Shown here: positions 37,405 to 48,735 of the stretch, in pieces
How the letters are laid out: every line of letters begins with the position of its first letter
Position numbering within the stretch: the first letter of the stretch is position 1
Assembly (NCBI GenBank): GCA_963693285.1
Contig: OY848919.1
Location: 10,907,461 to 10,971,460 of the forward strand
Length of the DNA: 64,000 nucleotides
Direction: 5' to 3'
Source of the DNA: Xestospongia muta
Lineage: Eukaryota; Porifera; Demospongiae; Haplosclerida; Petrosiidae
Notes under the pieces: generated by a model
Seen by the model: the letters and a program-made list of their open reading frames with translations, nothing else
Databases searched by the model: none
What the model was told of the DNA's origin: nothing
Translations under genes and position numbers: made by a program

Positions 37405-40400
37405 ATGGCAAGCAGAAGGGATAACTCACGAAGGGTATCTGACAACATCGGATCAGAACATGATACTTATGACTTATATCACGCTGGTTATCAAAGACAT
37501 AGAGGAGGTTATTTTGGAAGGGATGGTAGAAGACCTACTAGAAAACGTAGGAGTGAATCTCTTGATTGGAGAAGAAAAGAAGACCAAGAAAAACACACAT
37601 TAGTGTTTTCTGGAGAGCAGAGTAACACAATGGAGCCTGTTAATTGGAGAAGGAATGACGATGAACAAGATTATGCAACAGGAACTACTAGAGAACAAAT
37701 TAGTTCAAATAGTGAGTCTCCCTACAGGAGAAGGAGTAGCAATAAACAAGAACATACATTGCCTGAACAAACAGCACAGCATCAACTTGATAGTCAAGTG
37801 AGACACCAGAGAACCAGAGAAAAATATGGTCGCCATAGTCTAAGCACTCTTGAAAAAGATCCACATTTTTCAAATACCCAAGATAAAGTTGCTAGTGGGA
37901 ACAGTCGTCTTAGATCTAGAATGAATATCAAAGGACAAGACAGGAGAGGCAGACCCGGTCATAGAAGTAGTGATGAATCAGGACAGGGTCACAAAACAAT
38001 TCAAGGTGATAGTGTAGATACTGAAGAAAGAAATCAACGCAAACCTACTCATTTTCACAGACTTGAAATACGTGACTTTGTTAATCTATCTAAAGCAATA
38101 CCAGCAGATGTAGTTATGAAGCTTTATGCTGATTTAAAGGGCTTTCAGCAATCATTAAATAGTTGTAGCAAAGTGGTTAATCCTACCACAAAGCTTCACT
38201 ATACACTAGCTGTAATCCGTGTTCTTTTAAAAGTAAGTATAGCACACCAAACTGAACGTGATTCCCCAGCTTATTCGATATTTGCTGAATTTTTAAGTGA
38301 AAGATGCGCCGAATTTCATATGCTTCTGAAAGAGTATATAACTGTTCTTTCTCTTGATGATAAAGACCCAAGTGGCAACTTCAAAAAGATTCACTCTTTA
38401 TTTTCTCATTTAATGACATGTCTTCCTTCTTCTTCGTGGTGTACCCTGCCAATTGATGACTTAGTTGAGGCATTGCAGTATCATAATTTCGATGGTAAAC
38501 TTTGTTCTGACATCTTATTGCTTAAAACCCAACGTGATGACATAAGAAGTCAGTATACCAAGACTAAGGAAGACACTGACTCTACAGATGACTGTGATTA
38601 TTCTGAGTATCGACATTTACCTATTTTACCAGCTATGGATGAAATTTGCATCAGCACTCCTCCACAATTAAGATCCAATATAATCCATGGAGCCTATACG
38701 GGATGGGAACACTATTATGACACTCATTTTCGCCTTTTGCGTGAAGATTTCATAGCACCTCTACGAAGAGGAGTATCAGAATTTCGTCAAGTGCAAAGAA
38801 CTAAGCATTTTTTGGATGTCAATGTGTATACAGGTGTACAATTACTAGAGCCTGAATTTACTTATGATGGTTTGTGCTACAGAGTATCATTTGACACAAG
38901 TCGTTTTAGACAGCGTCGAAGTTGGGCTCATTCAAAAAGACTGATTTTTGGTTCATTACTTTGTTTTACTCCACAATATGACCAATTCAACGAGGAATCA
39001 TATTTTGCGTCTGTCATCCAAAGAGATCCTGAAAAACTCAAAAAAGGGATTTTTCACGTCCAATTTGAGGATGGGCTTCAGCTATTTCATCACCTTAACA
39101 AAACTGTGTTTGTTGCTATTGAGTCTAAAGCATACTTTGAGGCAAGTCGCCACATTCTACGAAGTTTGCAAACAGCAGAAGTTGACACAATGCCTTTCAA
39201 AAAATATTTAATAGAAAACAACCCTACACCAGTTCAGCAACCACAATATTTACAGGGAATAAGTCCAGTTTATGACCTCCGCTGGTTATACCCATCTGAC
39301 AACATATGTTCACAAAGAAAACCTATTTATATAGATGATCTTCTTGCAGAGATGAGTAAATTCGAAATTGACATCACAGACGACTATCAATGGCCCAATA
39401 CAGATGAAGTGGAGTTAGATGAGTCACAAGTTACTGCAATTAAAATGGCTCTAACTCAAGAAATTGCTGTCATTCAAGGACCTCCTGGTACTGGTAAAAC
39501 GTACATTGGATACAAAATTGTCCAGACCCTCCTTCAAAATCGAAAATTATGGGATCCTAACTTAGCTTCCCCCATTCTTGTGATGTGCTACACAAATCAT
39601 GCTCTTGATCAATTTCTGGAGGGGATTATACATCATCGTATTATGGAAGATTCTCACCGAATTCCAAAAATTGTACGAGTGGGAAGCAGAAGTCAAAGTG
39701 AAGAAATACAACAGTACAGCCTTCACAATGTAAGAAAAGAATTAGTTCCTAGTCACAGGTTGTTTCATCTCTACGAATGCAAAGAAGACATTGATGAAGC
39801 AGCTAAGTCCATACCATGGAAGAGCCTCCAGATCATGATGCAAGATCCTGTTAATGAGAATATTGTAAGCCCCAATGGACTGCTTCTGTTACGGCCCTTC
39901 ATTAATCCTTCACATTTTTACCAGCTGCTTGAGTTAGTTGATGATAAAAAATTGAAATTGTACTCTCTAGCTATATGGTTGGGTCTATGGGAGAAAGAAG
40001 ACAGCCAGTCTACTACTACTGATGATGCAGAAAGAACATATAACAATTTAAAACCTGAAGATAATGCAGAACAGCTTCAGGAATTAGAAGCCACTGAAGT
40101 TAATGACCAAGAGTTTGTAGATGTCATTGGTGAAGCAGAACATGAAGAGGCTGCTAGAAAACTTGATGATGGTAGTCACCACCGGATAGAAACAGCTGGA
40201 ATACTTCACCAAGAAATGTATACTGATCCTTTGGCTGAATATATAATGGCAGCTCAGCAAGACAAAAAGTCGGAAGAACAATGTGATCAGTTGCCAGATG
40301 ATATCAATACACCGAAATATAAGATGAAAAACCAGCTGGAAGTCAAAAAGTTATTAAATCAAATTCGACATTGTGAACCTCTCGAGCCAGAGCTTGAAGT

Positions 40401-43400
40401 AACCATTGATGACATTAATGAATTAGAAATACAGGATCGCTGGAAGCTTTTTAAACTATGGATCTACAAATATCAGATGTTCCTGAACAACAAGAGTCAT
40501 GTGCAACTTGGACATTACATTAATGCATGCCATGAGTACAAGAGAATACAACAGGAACTTGATCGCATTGCACTTGAGAAAGTAGAAGTCATTGGAATGA
40601 CAACCACTGGTGCAGCTAAGTACCAACACATCCTCCATCTTGTCAAACCAAAAATCGTCATTGTAGAGGAAGCTGCTGAAGTGTTAGAATCTCATATTGT
40701 GTCTGCACTTAATGCTGGGACTCAACATCTAATTCTTATTGGAGATCACAAGCAGTTACGACCAAAACCAAATGAATATGATTTGGCCAAAAAGCATCAT
40801 TTAGATATATCGCTGTTTGAAAGACTTATTCGTAATGGTCTTCCTCATGCTACTCTTCTCATACAACATCGTATGAGACCTCAAATAGCTAATCTTGTTT
40901 GTCCATTCGTTTACAGTAAGCTAGTGAATCATGAATCTGTTCTGAATTATGACAATATCAGAGGATTTGAAAAGAACATGTTCTTCTTTCAACATGATCA
41001 TCCTGAAGAAGAAGATGAACATTTAATGAGTCATTCAAATGAGTATGAAGCTATATTTGTGGTTGCACTTTGCAGACATCTTTTGAAACAAAACTACGAA
41101 CCATCACAAATTACTATTCTTACTGCTTACACAGGGCAATTGCTTAAAGTTAGAGCTCTGATGCCAAAGGATGCTTTTGACGGAGTTCATGTGGTGAATG
41201 TAGATAATTTTCAAGGAGAAGAAAATGACATAATTATACTCTCATTGGTAAGAAGCAATGCCTTTGACAATGTCGGATTTCTTAGAGATGAGAATCGTGT
41301 CTGTGTTGCGTTATCTCGTGCCAAAATGGGTTTTTATTGCTTTGGAAATTTTGAAATGTTAAGAAGAGTTGTTCCATTATGGCAAGTGATACTTTCACAT
41401 ATCGAAAAAGAAAGCTGCCTTGGAAGATCTTTCAAGCTTTACTGTCATAATCACGTAGAAAAGAAACTTGAAGTTAAAGAACCAGCTGACTTTTCAAAGT
41501 TTTGTCCAGAGGGTGGTTGTACTGAACAATGTCAGTATCGTCTTGATTGTGGCCATCAATGTAGGCGTTCCTGTCATTTAGTTGATCCTGATCACAAGGA
41601 GTATTATTGTAAGCAGCCTTGTTCAAAATATTGTCTAAACACTGAGCATCCTTGTGCAGGTTTTTGCTTTGAACCATGTCCACCATGTCAAGCTTTAGTA
41701 GTAAGGGTTATTCCATCATGTGGGCATGAGCAAATTATGTACTGTCATGAAAACCCACATGAAGTCCTTTGCATAAGTCCATGTCCAGAGTATTGTTTAA
41801 ATGGTCTTCACAATTGTCCATTAAAATGTTGGGAACCATGCAACCAATGCACAATTCTAGTAAAACGAAAGATGCCTAATTGTGTCCATGAGCAAGAAAT
41901 GGAATGCTATAAGAAGCCAGAGCATGAGAAGTGTTTGCATCCATGTGCCAAGACTTGTCCTGGTGGCCATGCTTGTCCTAGGTTGTGTTGGGAGGACTGT
42001 GGTCAATGTGAAGTCATTATGGAGAAACAAATGCCATTTTGCAAACACATTCAGAGGATGCCATGTTATATGAATCCCATAGACTTCAAGTGTCAACGAA
42101 TGTGTAGTAAAGTATATGACTGTCGACATCCCTGTCCAAAGAAATGCCATGAGACTTGTGATGTCTTTTGCTTGAAGCAAGTCGAAAAGCTTATACCAAA
42201 TTGTGGGCATTTGCAGACAATGCCTTGTCATATTGATCCGGAGAGATGGAAATGTGGCAGACCTTGTCAACGATGGCTGGATTGTGGTCACAATTGCAAA
42301 CAACTCTGTGGTGAACAATGTTTGTCATCTCTTTGTCAAGAGCCTGTTTATGTGACTTTAAGTTGCCAACATAAGGTCACAGTTGAGTGCAACAATTTTG
42401 CTAAAATGTCCACTCTTGTACTTGAACCATGTCGTCAACGATGTCTTAAGTTATTACCATGTGGCCATAATTGTAAGAATATTTGCAATGAGCCCTGTAC
42501 CAGTAAGTGTGAAGCCAAAGTCCAATATATTTGCCCTAAAGGGCATAAACAACCACTCTATTGTTATGAAACACAAGATCCTGAGGAAAATTGTGCAGTT
42601 AAATGTACTATAAGTGTATCTAAGAATTGCCAATGTGGTCATAAACACAAAATGAGATGTTGTGATTCTTTTGACCAATGTAGCTGTCCCGAAAAGTGCC
42701 CAGTCATACTCAAATGTGGTCACAAATGCTCGGGCAAATGTGGAGATTGTTTTCGAACTCGAATTCATCCACTTTGTATCTATGATGTCCAAATAAATAG
42801 AGTATGTGGCCATTTTGGCAGCGCACAATGCATGGGCATATATGACCAGTGTAAAAAACCTTGTCAGTTAGCCATTTGTCCTCATGTTAAGGAAACATGT
42901 ACTCATAAATGTGGAGAAATGTGCCCTGCAAAATGTTTTGAACCTTGCATTTCCGCCTGTCCACATGGTAAATGTACTAAGAGATGTAATGAAGTGTGCA
43001 ATTGGTCTCCGTGTGGAAAACCCTGTACAAAGGTGCTTAAATGTCGACATTATTGTCCTGGTCTCTGTGGTGAGAAGTGCCTATCTATCTGCATGAATTG
43101 TAGCCCTAAGAAGTTTCGAGACAGTGTGAAAGGGCTTGGGAAAAAGGCAAAATTAGAAGGTCATCGTTACATAGAGCTGCAATGTGGTCACATATTTACA
43201 ATTGAATACTTAGACAAATTTATCAAATCTGAGTCAGCTGCTGATCACAGAATTACTCCTCTCTATTGTCCAGCATGCTCTAAACCAATGATTTCTTCAT
43301 ATTATTGGAAAACTATTCAAGAACGATTGCATGATATTACTGAAATCCAGCGTTTTACCAGTAGAGCTACTGGATACTACAACATTTCTTCTCATATGAA

Positions 43401-44022
43401 ACTTACTGTCATGAGTATTATACAAGGTATTCCACAAAGAAAATTACCACTTCGAAGTATACAATTTGAGAAGACTGAGGAAACAATGTGTGGTATGAAG
43501 CTTATACAACAAGCTGATGTTTTATCTGTCCAAGAGCAAAGGTCTCAGTATGAATTACTTAAACCATTTCAAGCTCGTGATTTACTGAAAACAATAGTGT
43601 CTATTCTTGTAAGCAAGAAATTTAAATTATCATCACAACTTTTTACTGATATTCAAAGTGAACTGTATCGCATAAATCTTATAATGCTCTTAGAAAAAGT
43701 TTCGTATATCACTACTGATCAACTAAAAGGAAGGCTTGGACCTGTCAAAAGTGCTCTTCATCAAATGCAAGAAGATCCTCGTCTTCGTCTCACTGAATCA
43801 AAGTATGATGAATACCTAACTATCCTTCAATATACGTTTGAACAAGAAACTGGAACAGCTCTTGAAAATATTGTATCATTAGATATCAATCTACCAGAAA
43901 TGACTAAAGGAGAATGGTATAAATGTAGACGTGCTGGCCACTTTTACTTTGTCCCTTCCAAATATCGCAATAAAAAGGAAACTTTACTGTTACAATGTTC
44001 TGAATGTTTAAAGACAAAATAA
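37405..44022 (+). CDS. ZNFX1: NFX1-type zinc finger helicase ZNFX1 orthologue
   Basis: Single-exon frame of 2205 aa. Residues 1-220 are Arg/Ser/Gln-rich and disordered, followed by a helical region (about 225-400). An SF1 UPF1-like helicase core follows: Walker A GPPGTGKT at 692-699, VEEAAEV at 1087-1093, GDHKQLRPK next, VDNFQGEENDIIILSLVRSN from 1266, then VALSRAK. A long insert between Walker A and motif II is acidic. Residues 1367-1900 form a Cys/His-rich array of NFX1-type fingers (repeated C..GH.C...C.E.C). The C-terminus has C2174, H2179, C2198 and C2201, resembling an RZ-type finger. In vertebrates ZNFX1 senses viral dsRNA; in nematodes it supports small-RNA inheritance. Lack of introns contrasts with neighbouring spliced genes. 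The ATG at 37405 has no closer in-frame alternative upstream. Confidence 0.95.
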   Translation: MASRRDNSRRVSDNIGSEHDTYDLYHAGYQRHRGGYFGRDGRRPTRKRRSESLDWRRKEDQEKHTLVFSGEQSNTMEPVNWRRNDDEQDYATGTTREQISSNSESPYRRRSSNKQEHTLPEQTAQHQLDSQVRHQRTREKYGRHSLSTLEKDPHFSNTQDKVASGNSRLRSRMNIKGQDRRGRPGHRSSDESGQGHKTIQGDSVDTEERNQRKPTHFHRLEIRDFVNLSKAIPADVVMKLYADLKGFQQSLNSCSKVVNPTTKLHYTLAVIRVLLKVSIAHQTERDSPAYSIFAEFLSERCAEFHMLLKEYITVLSLDDKDPSGNFKKIHSLFSHLMTCLPSSSWCTLPIDDLVEALQYHNFDGKLCSDILLLKTQRDDIRSQYTKTKEDTDSTDDCDYSEYRHLPILPAMDEICISTPPQLRSNIIHGAYTGWEHYYDTHFRLLREDFIAPLRRGVSEFRQVQRTKHFLDVNVYTGVQLLEPEFTYDGLCYRVSFDTSRFRQRRSWAHSKRLIFGSLLCFTPQYDQFNEESYFASVIQRDPEKLKKGIFHVQFEDGLQLFHHLNKTVFVAIESKAYFEASRHILRSLQTAEVDTMPFKKYLIENNPTPVQQPQYLQGISPVYDLRWLYPSDNICSQRKPIYIDDLLAEMSKFEIDITDDYQWPNTDEVELDESQVTAIKMALTQEIAVIQGPPGTGKTYIGYKIVQTLLQNRKLWDPNLASPILVMCYTNHALDQFLEGIIHHRIMEDSHRIPKIVRVGSRSQSEEIQQYSLHNVRKELVPSHRLFHLYECKEDIDEAAKSIPWKSLQIMMQDPVNENIVSPNGLLLLRPFINPSHFYQLLELVDDKKLKLYSLAIWLGLWEKEDSQSTTTDDAERTYNNLKPEDNAEQLQELEATEVNDQEFVDVIGEAEHEEAARKLDDGSHHRIETAGILHQEMYTDPLAEYIMAAQQDKKSEEQCDQLPDDINTPKYKMKNQLEVKKLLNQIRHCEPLEPELEVTIDDINELEIQDRWKLFKLWIYKYQMFLNNKSHVQLGHYINACHEYKRIQQELDRIALEKVEVIGMTTTGAAKYQHILHLVKPKIVIVEEAAEVLESHIVSALNAGTQHLILIGDHKQLRPKPNEYDLAKKHHLDISLFERLIRNGLPHATLLIQHRMRPQIANLVCPFVYSKLVNHESVLNYDNIRGFEKNMFFFQHDHPEEEDEHLMSHSNEYEAIFVVALCRHLLKQNYEPSQITILTAYTGQLLKVRALMPKDAFDGVHVVNVDNFQGEENDIIILSLVRSNAFDNVGFLRDENRVCVALSRAKMGFYCFGNFEMLRRVVPLWQVILSHIEKESCLGRSFKLYCHNHVEKKLEVKEPADFSKFCPEGGCTEQCQYRLDCGHQCRRSCHLVDPDHKEYYCKQPCSKYCLNTEHPCAGFCFEPCPPCQALVVRVIPSCGHEQIMYCHENPHEVLCISPCPEYCLNGLHNCPLKCWEPCNQCTILVKRKMPNCVHEQEMECYKKPEHEKCLHPCAKTCPGGHACPRLCWEDCGQCEVIMEKQMPFCKHIQRMPCYMNPIDFKCQRMCSKVYDCRHPCPKKCHETCDVFCLKQVEKLIPNCGHLQTMPCHIDPERWKCGRPCQRWLDCGHNCKQLCGEQCLSSLCQEPVYVTLSCQHKVTVECNNFAKMSTLVLEPCRQRCLKLLPCGHNCKNICNEPCTSKCEAKVQYICPKGHKQPLYCYETQDPEENCAVKCTISVSKNCQCGHKHKMRCCDSFDQCSCPEKCPVILKCGHKCSGKCGDCFRTRIHPLCIYDVQINRVCGHFGSAQCMGIYDQCKKPCQLAICPHVKETCTHKCGEMCPAKCFEPCISACPHGKCTKRCNEVCNWSPCGKPCTKVLKCRHYCPGLCGEKCLSICMNCSPKKFRDSVKGLGKKAKLEGHRYIELQCGHIFTIEYLDKFIKSESAADHRITPLYCPACSKPMISSYYWKTIQERLHDITEIQRFTSRATGYYNISSHMKLTVMSIIQGIPQRKLPLRSIQFEKTEETMCGMKLIQQADVLSVQEQRSQYELLKPFQARDLLKTIVSILVSKKFKLSSQLFTDIQSELYRINLIMLLEKVSYITTDQLKGRLGPVKSALHQMQEDPRLRLTESKYDEYLTILQYTFEQETGTALENIVSLDINLPEMTKGEWYKCRRAGHFYFVPSKYRNKKETLLLQCSECLKTK

Positions 44023-44203
44023 ATGTCTAATAATATATTTTTGTAGTTTAACATCGAACCTATTAGTTTGTCTCATTGTAGTGATTTGTTACATAGTTCT
44101 TAAAAAAATAAATTGATAATTTCATTTTTACTAAAAATAAGTACAAAACTGTCTAGTAAAATGTATAAAATAAAAATTATCATCACCATGTAGGCTAGCT
44201 ACT

Positions 44204-47195
44204 TCATGGATCTACTTTTAATTCTGATATCAGTTCATAATATCCATCAGATTGAAATTCCATAACTGCAAACTGACAATTGTCAAAATTCCACAAACGA
44301 TGAAAATATTCAACCTGAAAAGTAATAAGAAATTACTAAATAAAAATAGATATATGTGTACTTACTGGCCAATGATAAAATCTCGTAAGGAAGAGTCGAC
44401 AAAATAGTCCATGTGAAACAATTATTGCATTTTGACCACACCTCCCTTTTTCCATGTCACGATACAAGGACTCCAAAAATATTGAGACACGATCAAAAAC
44501 ATCAGCACCACTAGTATAATAATAAGATATTTAATTAAAAAAGAATGTAGCTTCCTTGACCTTACTCTTAGTTATGTATGCAAACTTAATAATTTTAACA
44601 ACTACAACAATAATCGCTAAAATATTAGGTCTCTTGTACTGACAATTTTGGGTATAGCTCATAAATTCCTTCTTCATAAATGTGGTAAATTTAAAATTGG
44701 TGTATATAGTAGATTACATTAACAGTAATCTTAAGATATGAAATTATATTGAAGCTAATATTAAATTAATTTTTTGGTAATTATGCCTTTGAGGGTACCA
44801 GTTATTATTATAATAAAACTGATGCTCTCGTTACATTATAGCTAACATATGTGGATTATTATGGAATGTAGAATTCATGTCATTACTCACTCTACAATTT
44901 GTTGGTACATTATACTACTACAAAGCAACAAATTACACAGTGTGTAATTTTCAAGAATAATTGATTTCCAAAGTGTTACACTGATGTGACCTATAAATTA
45001 ATCTCTTAAATTAAGTGACACATTAATTTTACAGTGTAATCATTAGGAAAGCTCAACAAAGAATTCTATCAACACAAAATGATTTAACTATAAATGATGC
45101 ATCTACACATACAACATGCATATACTAGGAGACAATAATTGTAAATTATAATACCTTTCTCCTGTTGGAAACCGATAAAAGAAAGCACCAATGTGTCTTC
45201 TCTCACCCATAACACGAGGCATATCTTCAGGTACTTGAAAGTTACCCCATTCTTGCTCTCTAATACGTGGATCTTCCCTCTCGTAAATAACCTATAGCAT
45301 GCAAAGAAAGTATTATAGCAAGTACATATGTATAGGTAAGTAATATTACATTACAGCTAGTATATACTTATAGTATTATTACAATATAGCAAGTACATAT
45401 GGTAAGTATTATTACATTATAGCAAGTACATATGGTAAGTATTATTATAATATAGCAAGTACATATGGTAAGTATTATTATAATATAGCAAGTACATATG
45501 GTAAGTATTATTACAATATAGCAAGTACATATGGTAAGTATTATTACAATAATGTGGTTACCTGATCATCTTTAAATGATTGTCGGATATGTTTGAATGT
45601 CTGACGTGAACGGATAAATGGAGAGACATAGAATCCACAAGTTTCTTCACCAATTATTTCTTTAAGTTTAAGTCCAGCTTGCTATTATAAAAATTAAGAA
45701 AAAAAAACAAGCACTCAAACTGTTTTTCTCCATGTGTCCATTCATTAACTGTCTGTCCATCAATTTGTATTCTCATTATGTCTATTCATCCATCCATCCA
45801 TCCATCAATCTATCCAGCTATGAATCTATTAGTCCATCCTTCTACTCTAATATCATCTATGTCTATCATCATCTAATACTCTAATATGCATCTATGTTTT
45901 TACCAAGCCATCCATCTCCATTCAATATATACATATAAATTTTCTTGTACCTGGGCTTGTTGTATTCCATGTGTAGTCAATTCTAGTTTAGCATCAGGTA
46001 CATGAGAATACAATGATGAGTCAGTATTTCCTTGAGACTATAAAAGAAACAATTACTATCATAATATTATTAGGAAATAAACCTGTAATAATGATATGAC
46101 CCACTAATTTAATGTTAATATCCTAGCAACTAGTAGTCTTTTCGCAACTGCTATTTCTAGCCAACTAGAATTGCTGACAATATTAATAATTACAGCTATA
46201 AGGAAAGAAACTACTCTATAAGGATTCTATTTACTAACACATAGTACAACACTGCACAACAATCTAATAAGATATATGCACATATGATGATACATTATAT
46301 GCTTCACTAGTAGCTATCCAATTAGATATCAAATGATGTACACTTGTTTGAGCTGGTAAGAAAACTTAATTAAGTCATACTCACCTCACCATGACGAATG
46401 AGAATAATTCTTTTAGGATAACATTCTAAACAACGTTTTACACGAGCCTGTTCTAGTCTATAAATAAAAAGAAAGAAAAAAGAACATTAAAGACTAAATT
46501 AAAAAATCATTAATCTAGCAGATCATAATAATCACAGTTTAATTATTACTAAAACAACAAGCTACACGTACAATGTATATGTTACATTACTCATTATTAT
46601 AGTATTGTACTAGTGGGATAGTCCCTGTATATCTAGTACTAGGAAATGTTTGTACAAGAAAACAACTTTTTAGATATTGGATATTTCCTTTAAAATGCAT
46701 GCCATACATATATTTGTCTTATGACTGTGCATGACTATCCATCCATCTCCACCCATTTATTAACCCAATTATACAACATTGTCACACTTACTCTTCAAGT
46801 AGATATCTGACATTAACAAACTTTGCACTGGGTAATAGACCAGCTTTATGTCTTAACACATCAATACCATTTACTAAAATCAATCGATGACCAATACAAC
46901 GTATACACATCTCTTTTAAATGATCTTCAGTCACTTGTAACAATACAGATCCAGTATTGATACATTGCTCTTTAAAGACTCTTTCATATTGAGGTAGTCC
47001 CTGTTCATATAACCAATCATTAATCTGTGTACTGTTCCATGAAGTAACTGGTATAGAGTCTTTGTTAGTTAGTAATGGATTAAGTGATGAGTTAGGAGAA
47101 TGTTTTCTATATTGTAGAGACAATGGACTCAGTATACCACCTCCAATTGATGTTATATCAGAACTGATGTCTACTATTGTACTACTTGTAGCCAT
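44204..47195 (-). CDS. SAM domain-histidine phosphatase (phosphoglycerate mutase-like) fusion
   Basis: Seven exons: 47195-46792, 46457-46385, 46037-45951, 45681-45562, 45291-45155, 44510-44366 and 44314-44204, totalling 1077 bp or 358 aa. Residues about 50-117 form a SAM domain (SWNSTQINDWLYEQGLPQYE...). Residues 150-340 form a histidine phosphatase: RHGE at 156-159 supplies the phospho-accepting His157, SPFIRSRQTF is the second Arg site, EREDPRIREQEWG is the acid region, and SHG at 306-308 supplies His307. It resembles the fungal and plant broad-specificity phosphoglycerate mutase-like group more than glycolytic enzymes. The substrate is unknown. The SAM domain suggests oligomerisation or scaffold binding, inferred only. 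Confidence 0.9.
45385..45551. repeat. 33-bp tandem repeat, five copies, in an intron
   Basis: The unit reads AGCAAGTACATATGGTAAGT then ATTATTA.A.TAT. Copies start near 45388, 45421, 45454, 45487 and 45520 and differ by one or two bases. It lies in the SAM-phosphatase intron between exons 4 and 5. Confidence 0.92.
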
Positions 47196-48156
47196 TATTG
47201 ATATACTGTGGAAGGAGATGTATAGAATAATACATTATATGATCACTATATTTAATGAATGAAGTATCACAATGACTATTTGTATGGTAAAAAGTCAATA
47301 CTTTGTTGTATGTGTACATGTACATAGTAATTATTAGGTTTAGGGTTTAGAGTGTACTGTTCATGGATACTATGATTGACATGGTATAGTCAGGTCTATA
47401 CAAGTATACATCAGATTACATTATGATATACAACAAAGTATTCTCTACCATATAAATATCATTATAGTAATAATATTATAGATGAAAATTAATAATAAAG
47501 AGTGTTAAAACTTATATTATGAACTATATCAAAACTGAGATGATGATGGTCTAAGAACTAATTATTAGGAGATGATACAGTAAAGGATAAATATACAAAC
47601 AGTCTACACTTACCTCTTTTGCAGATTTTTTATATCATCTGTTGCTAATCTGCTGTCCAGGAACTGAAGTTTTTGCTTTCGTCATTTGAGTGGTAACTAT
47701 TGTGAAGGTGTGGTTAGACCTCCCATCATTTGCAGTTTGCCTTGTGTCTGTCTCGCCCCTTTTAGACTGTCTGCTATCTTATATCTCTACTTTTACAAGT
47801 AGTAATTTTAAGGTACGTCAGTACTTAATCACAATTATTTGATTAGAATTATTAATTTTAAAACTATAATTGATAAACTAATAACAATAGTCTTGTTTGT
47901 AATTTCGCTCAGTCTTCCTAATGTATCACGTGTATAATACCACGTTCGTTCTACCAAATTAAGCCCTTCTTTTTTGCGCAAGAGCTATATAAAGTCATTG
48001 TTTATAAAAGCTAGGATTAGATTTCATTGTCAACTGTCATGCACACATATCTGTCATATTTACCAATGGATGTATCAATACTAACATAAACAGAGCACTA
48101 CTATTACATGCAGAGTTTGGCTCATGATGTATTAAAAGTGTCATTTTGAATACTAA
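47196..48156. other. 5' intergenic region of the SAM-phosphatase gene
   Basis: AT-rich with no recognised gene. It probably includes the promoter and any 5' UTR exon of the minus-strand gene at 47195. Confidence 0.5.
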
Positions 48157-48735
48157 AGGTGGGTTCACAAAACTATGCTTGTATATGCTTTGTGTTACAT
48201 CTCATAGTGTCAATGCTGTTCATATATAAACAAGATGATGCATGTGAACTAAAACTCCGCCCTTATCATTATAAACTCTTAATGTAGTAATGAGACTGAA
48301 GTGTTGTTGCTTACTTTGCTTTACAGACAACAAAGAAGGGGACAGAAATAAAAAAGAACAATGTGGGTGTGCCTTATTTTTACTTATAGTTACAACAAGG
48401 AGAGTTGTACAGTTTCAGTTACCTTGCTAGCCACTTCCTTCCGTGCATTTTCTCTTGCTCTCCCATCTTTATAGCTTTTAGTAGATACTTACCACAAACA
48501 AGGGAAATGATGAACAGCCTCGATAAGTTTCTCCTCTGCTATAAAACACATTGATGTGTCAAAACATGTGGTTATTGAAATCTGATTGGCTGAATGCATT
48601 GCTTGCAACTTCAAGATAGAAATCGATTCTATCTTGCATTGCAACACATCACGTTTATGTGTCATGTAAGAACTGTGTTCATAGAATGATGTACGTACAC
48701 AACGCAAGTCTTTACCTCATTATGTGAACCAGCCT
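48157..48735. mobile_element. PIF/Harbinger-type non-autonomous element with MADF remnant
   Basis: A 579-bp element flanked by TAA (48154-48156 and 48736-48738), the three-base target duplication of Harbinger elements. Termini are AGGTGGGTTCACA and, from the right, AGGCTGGTTCACA. On the minus strand an ORF (48707-48489) ends IAEEKLIEAVHHFPCLW; after a stop or donor-like GGTAAGT the sequence continues VSTKSYKDGRARENARKEVA. Together these match the MADF (Myb/SANT-like) domain encoded by the accessory protein of Harbinger transposons. No DDE nuclease is present. Confidence 0.8.

Noticed and set aside
41474..43096. Overlapping ORFs on both strands within the ZNFX1 Cys-rich region
   Set aside because: Shadows created by biased Cys/His codons in the true 2205-residue frame.
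45385..45551. Possible CRISPR-like array
   Set aside because: Units abut directly with no spacers, and the DNA is an intron of an animal gene; it is a plain tandem repeat.
44204..47195. Horizontal transfer of the phosphatase from bacteria or fungi
   Set aside because: Seven exons with local-type introns and base composition match the neighbours; similarity to fungal/plant enzymes alone does not show transfer.
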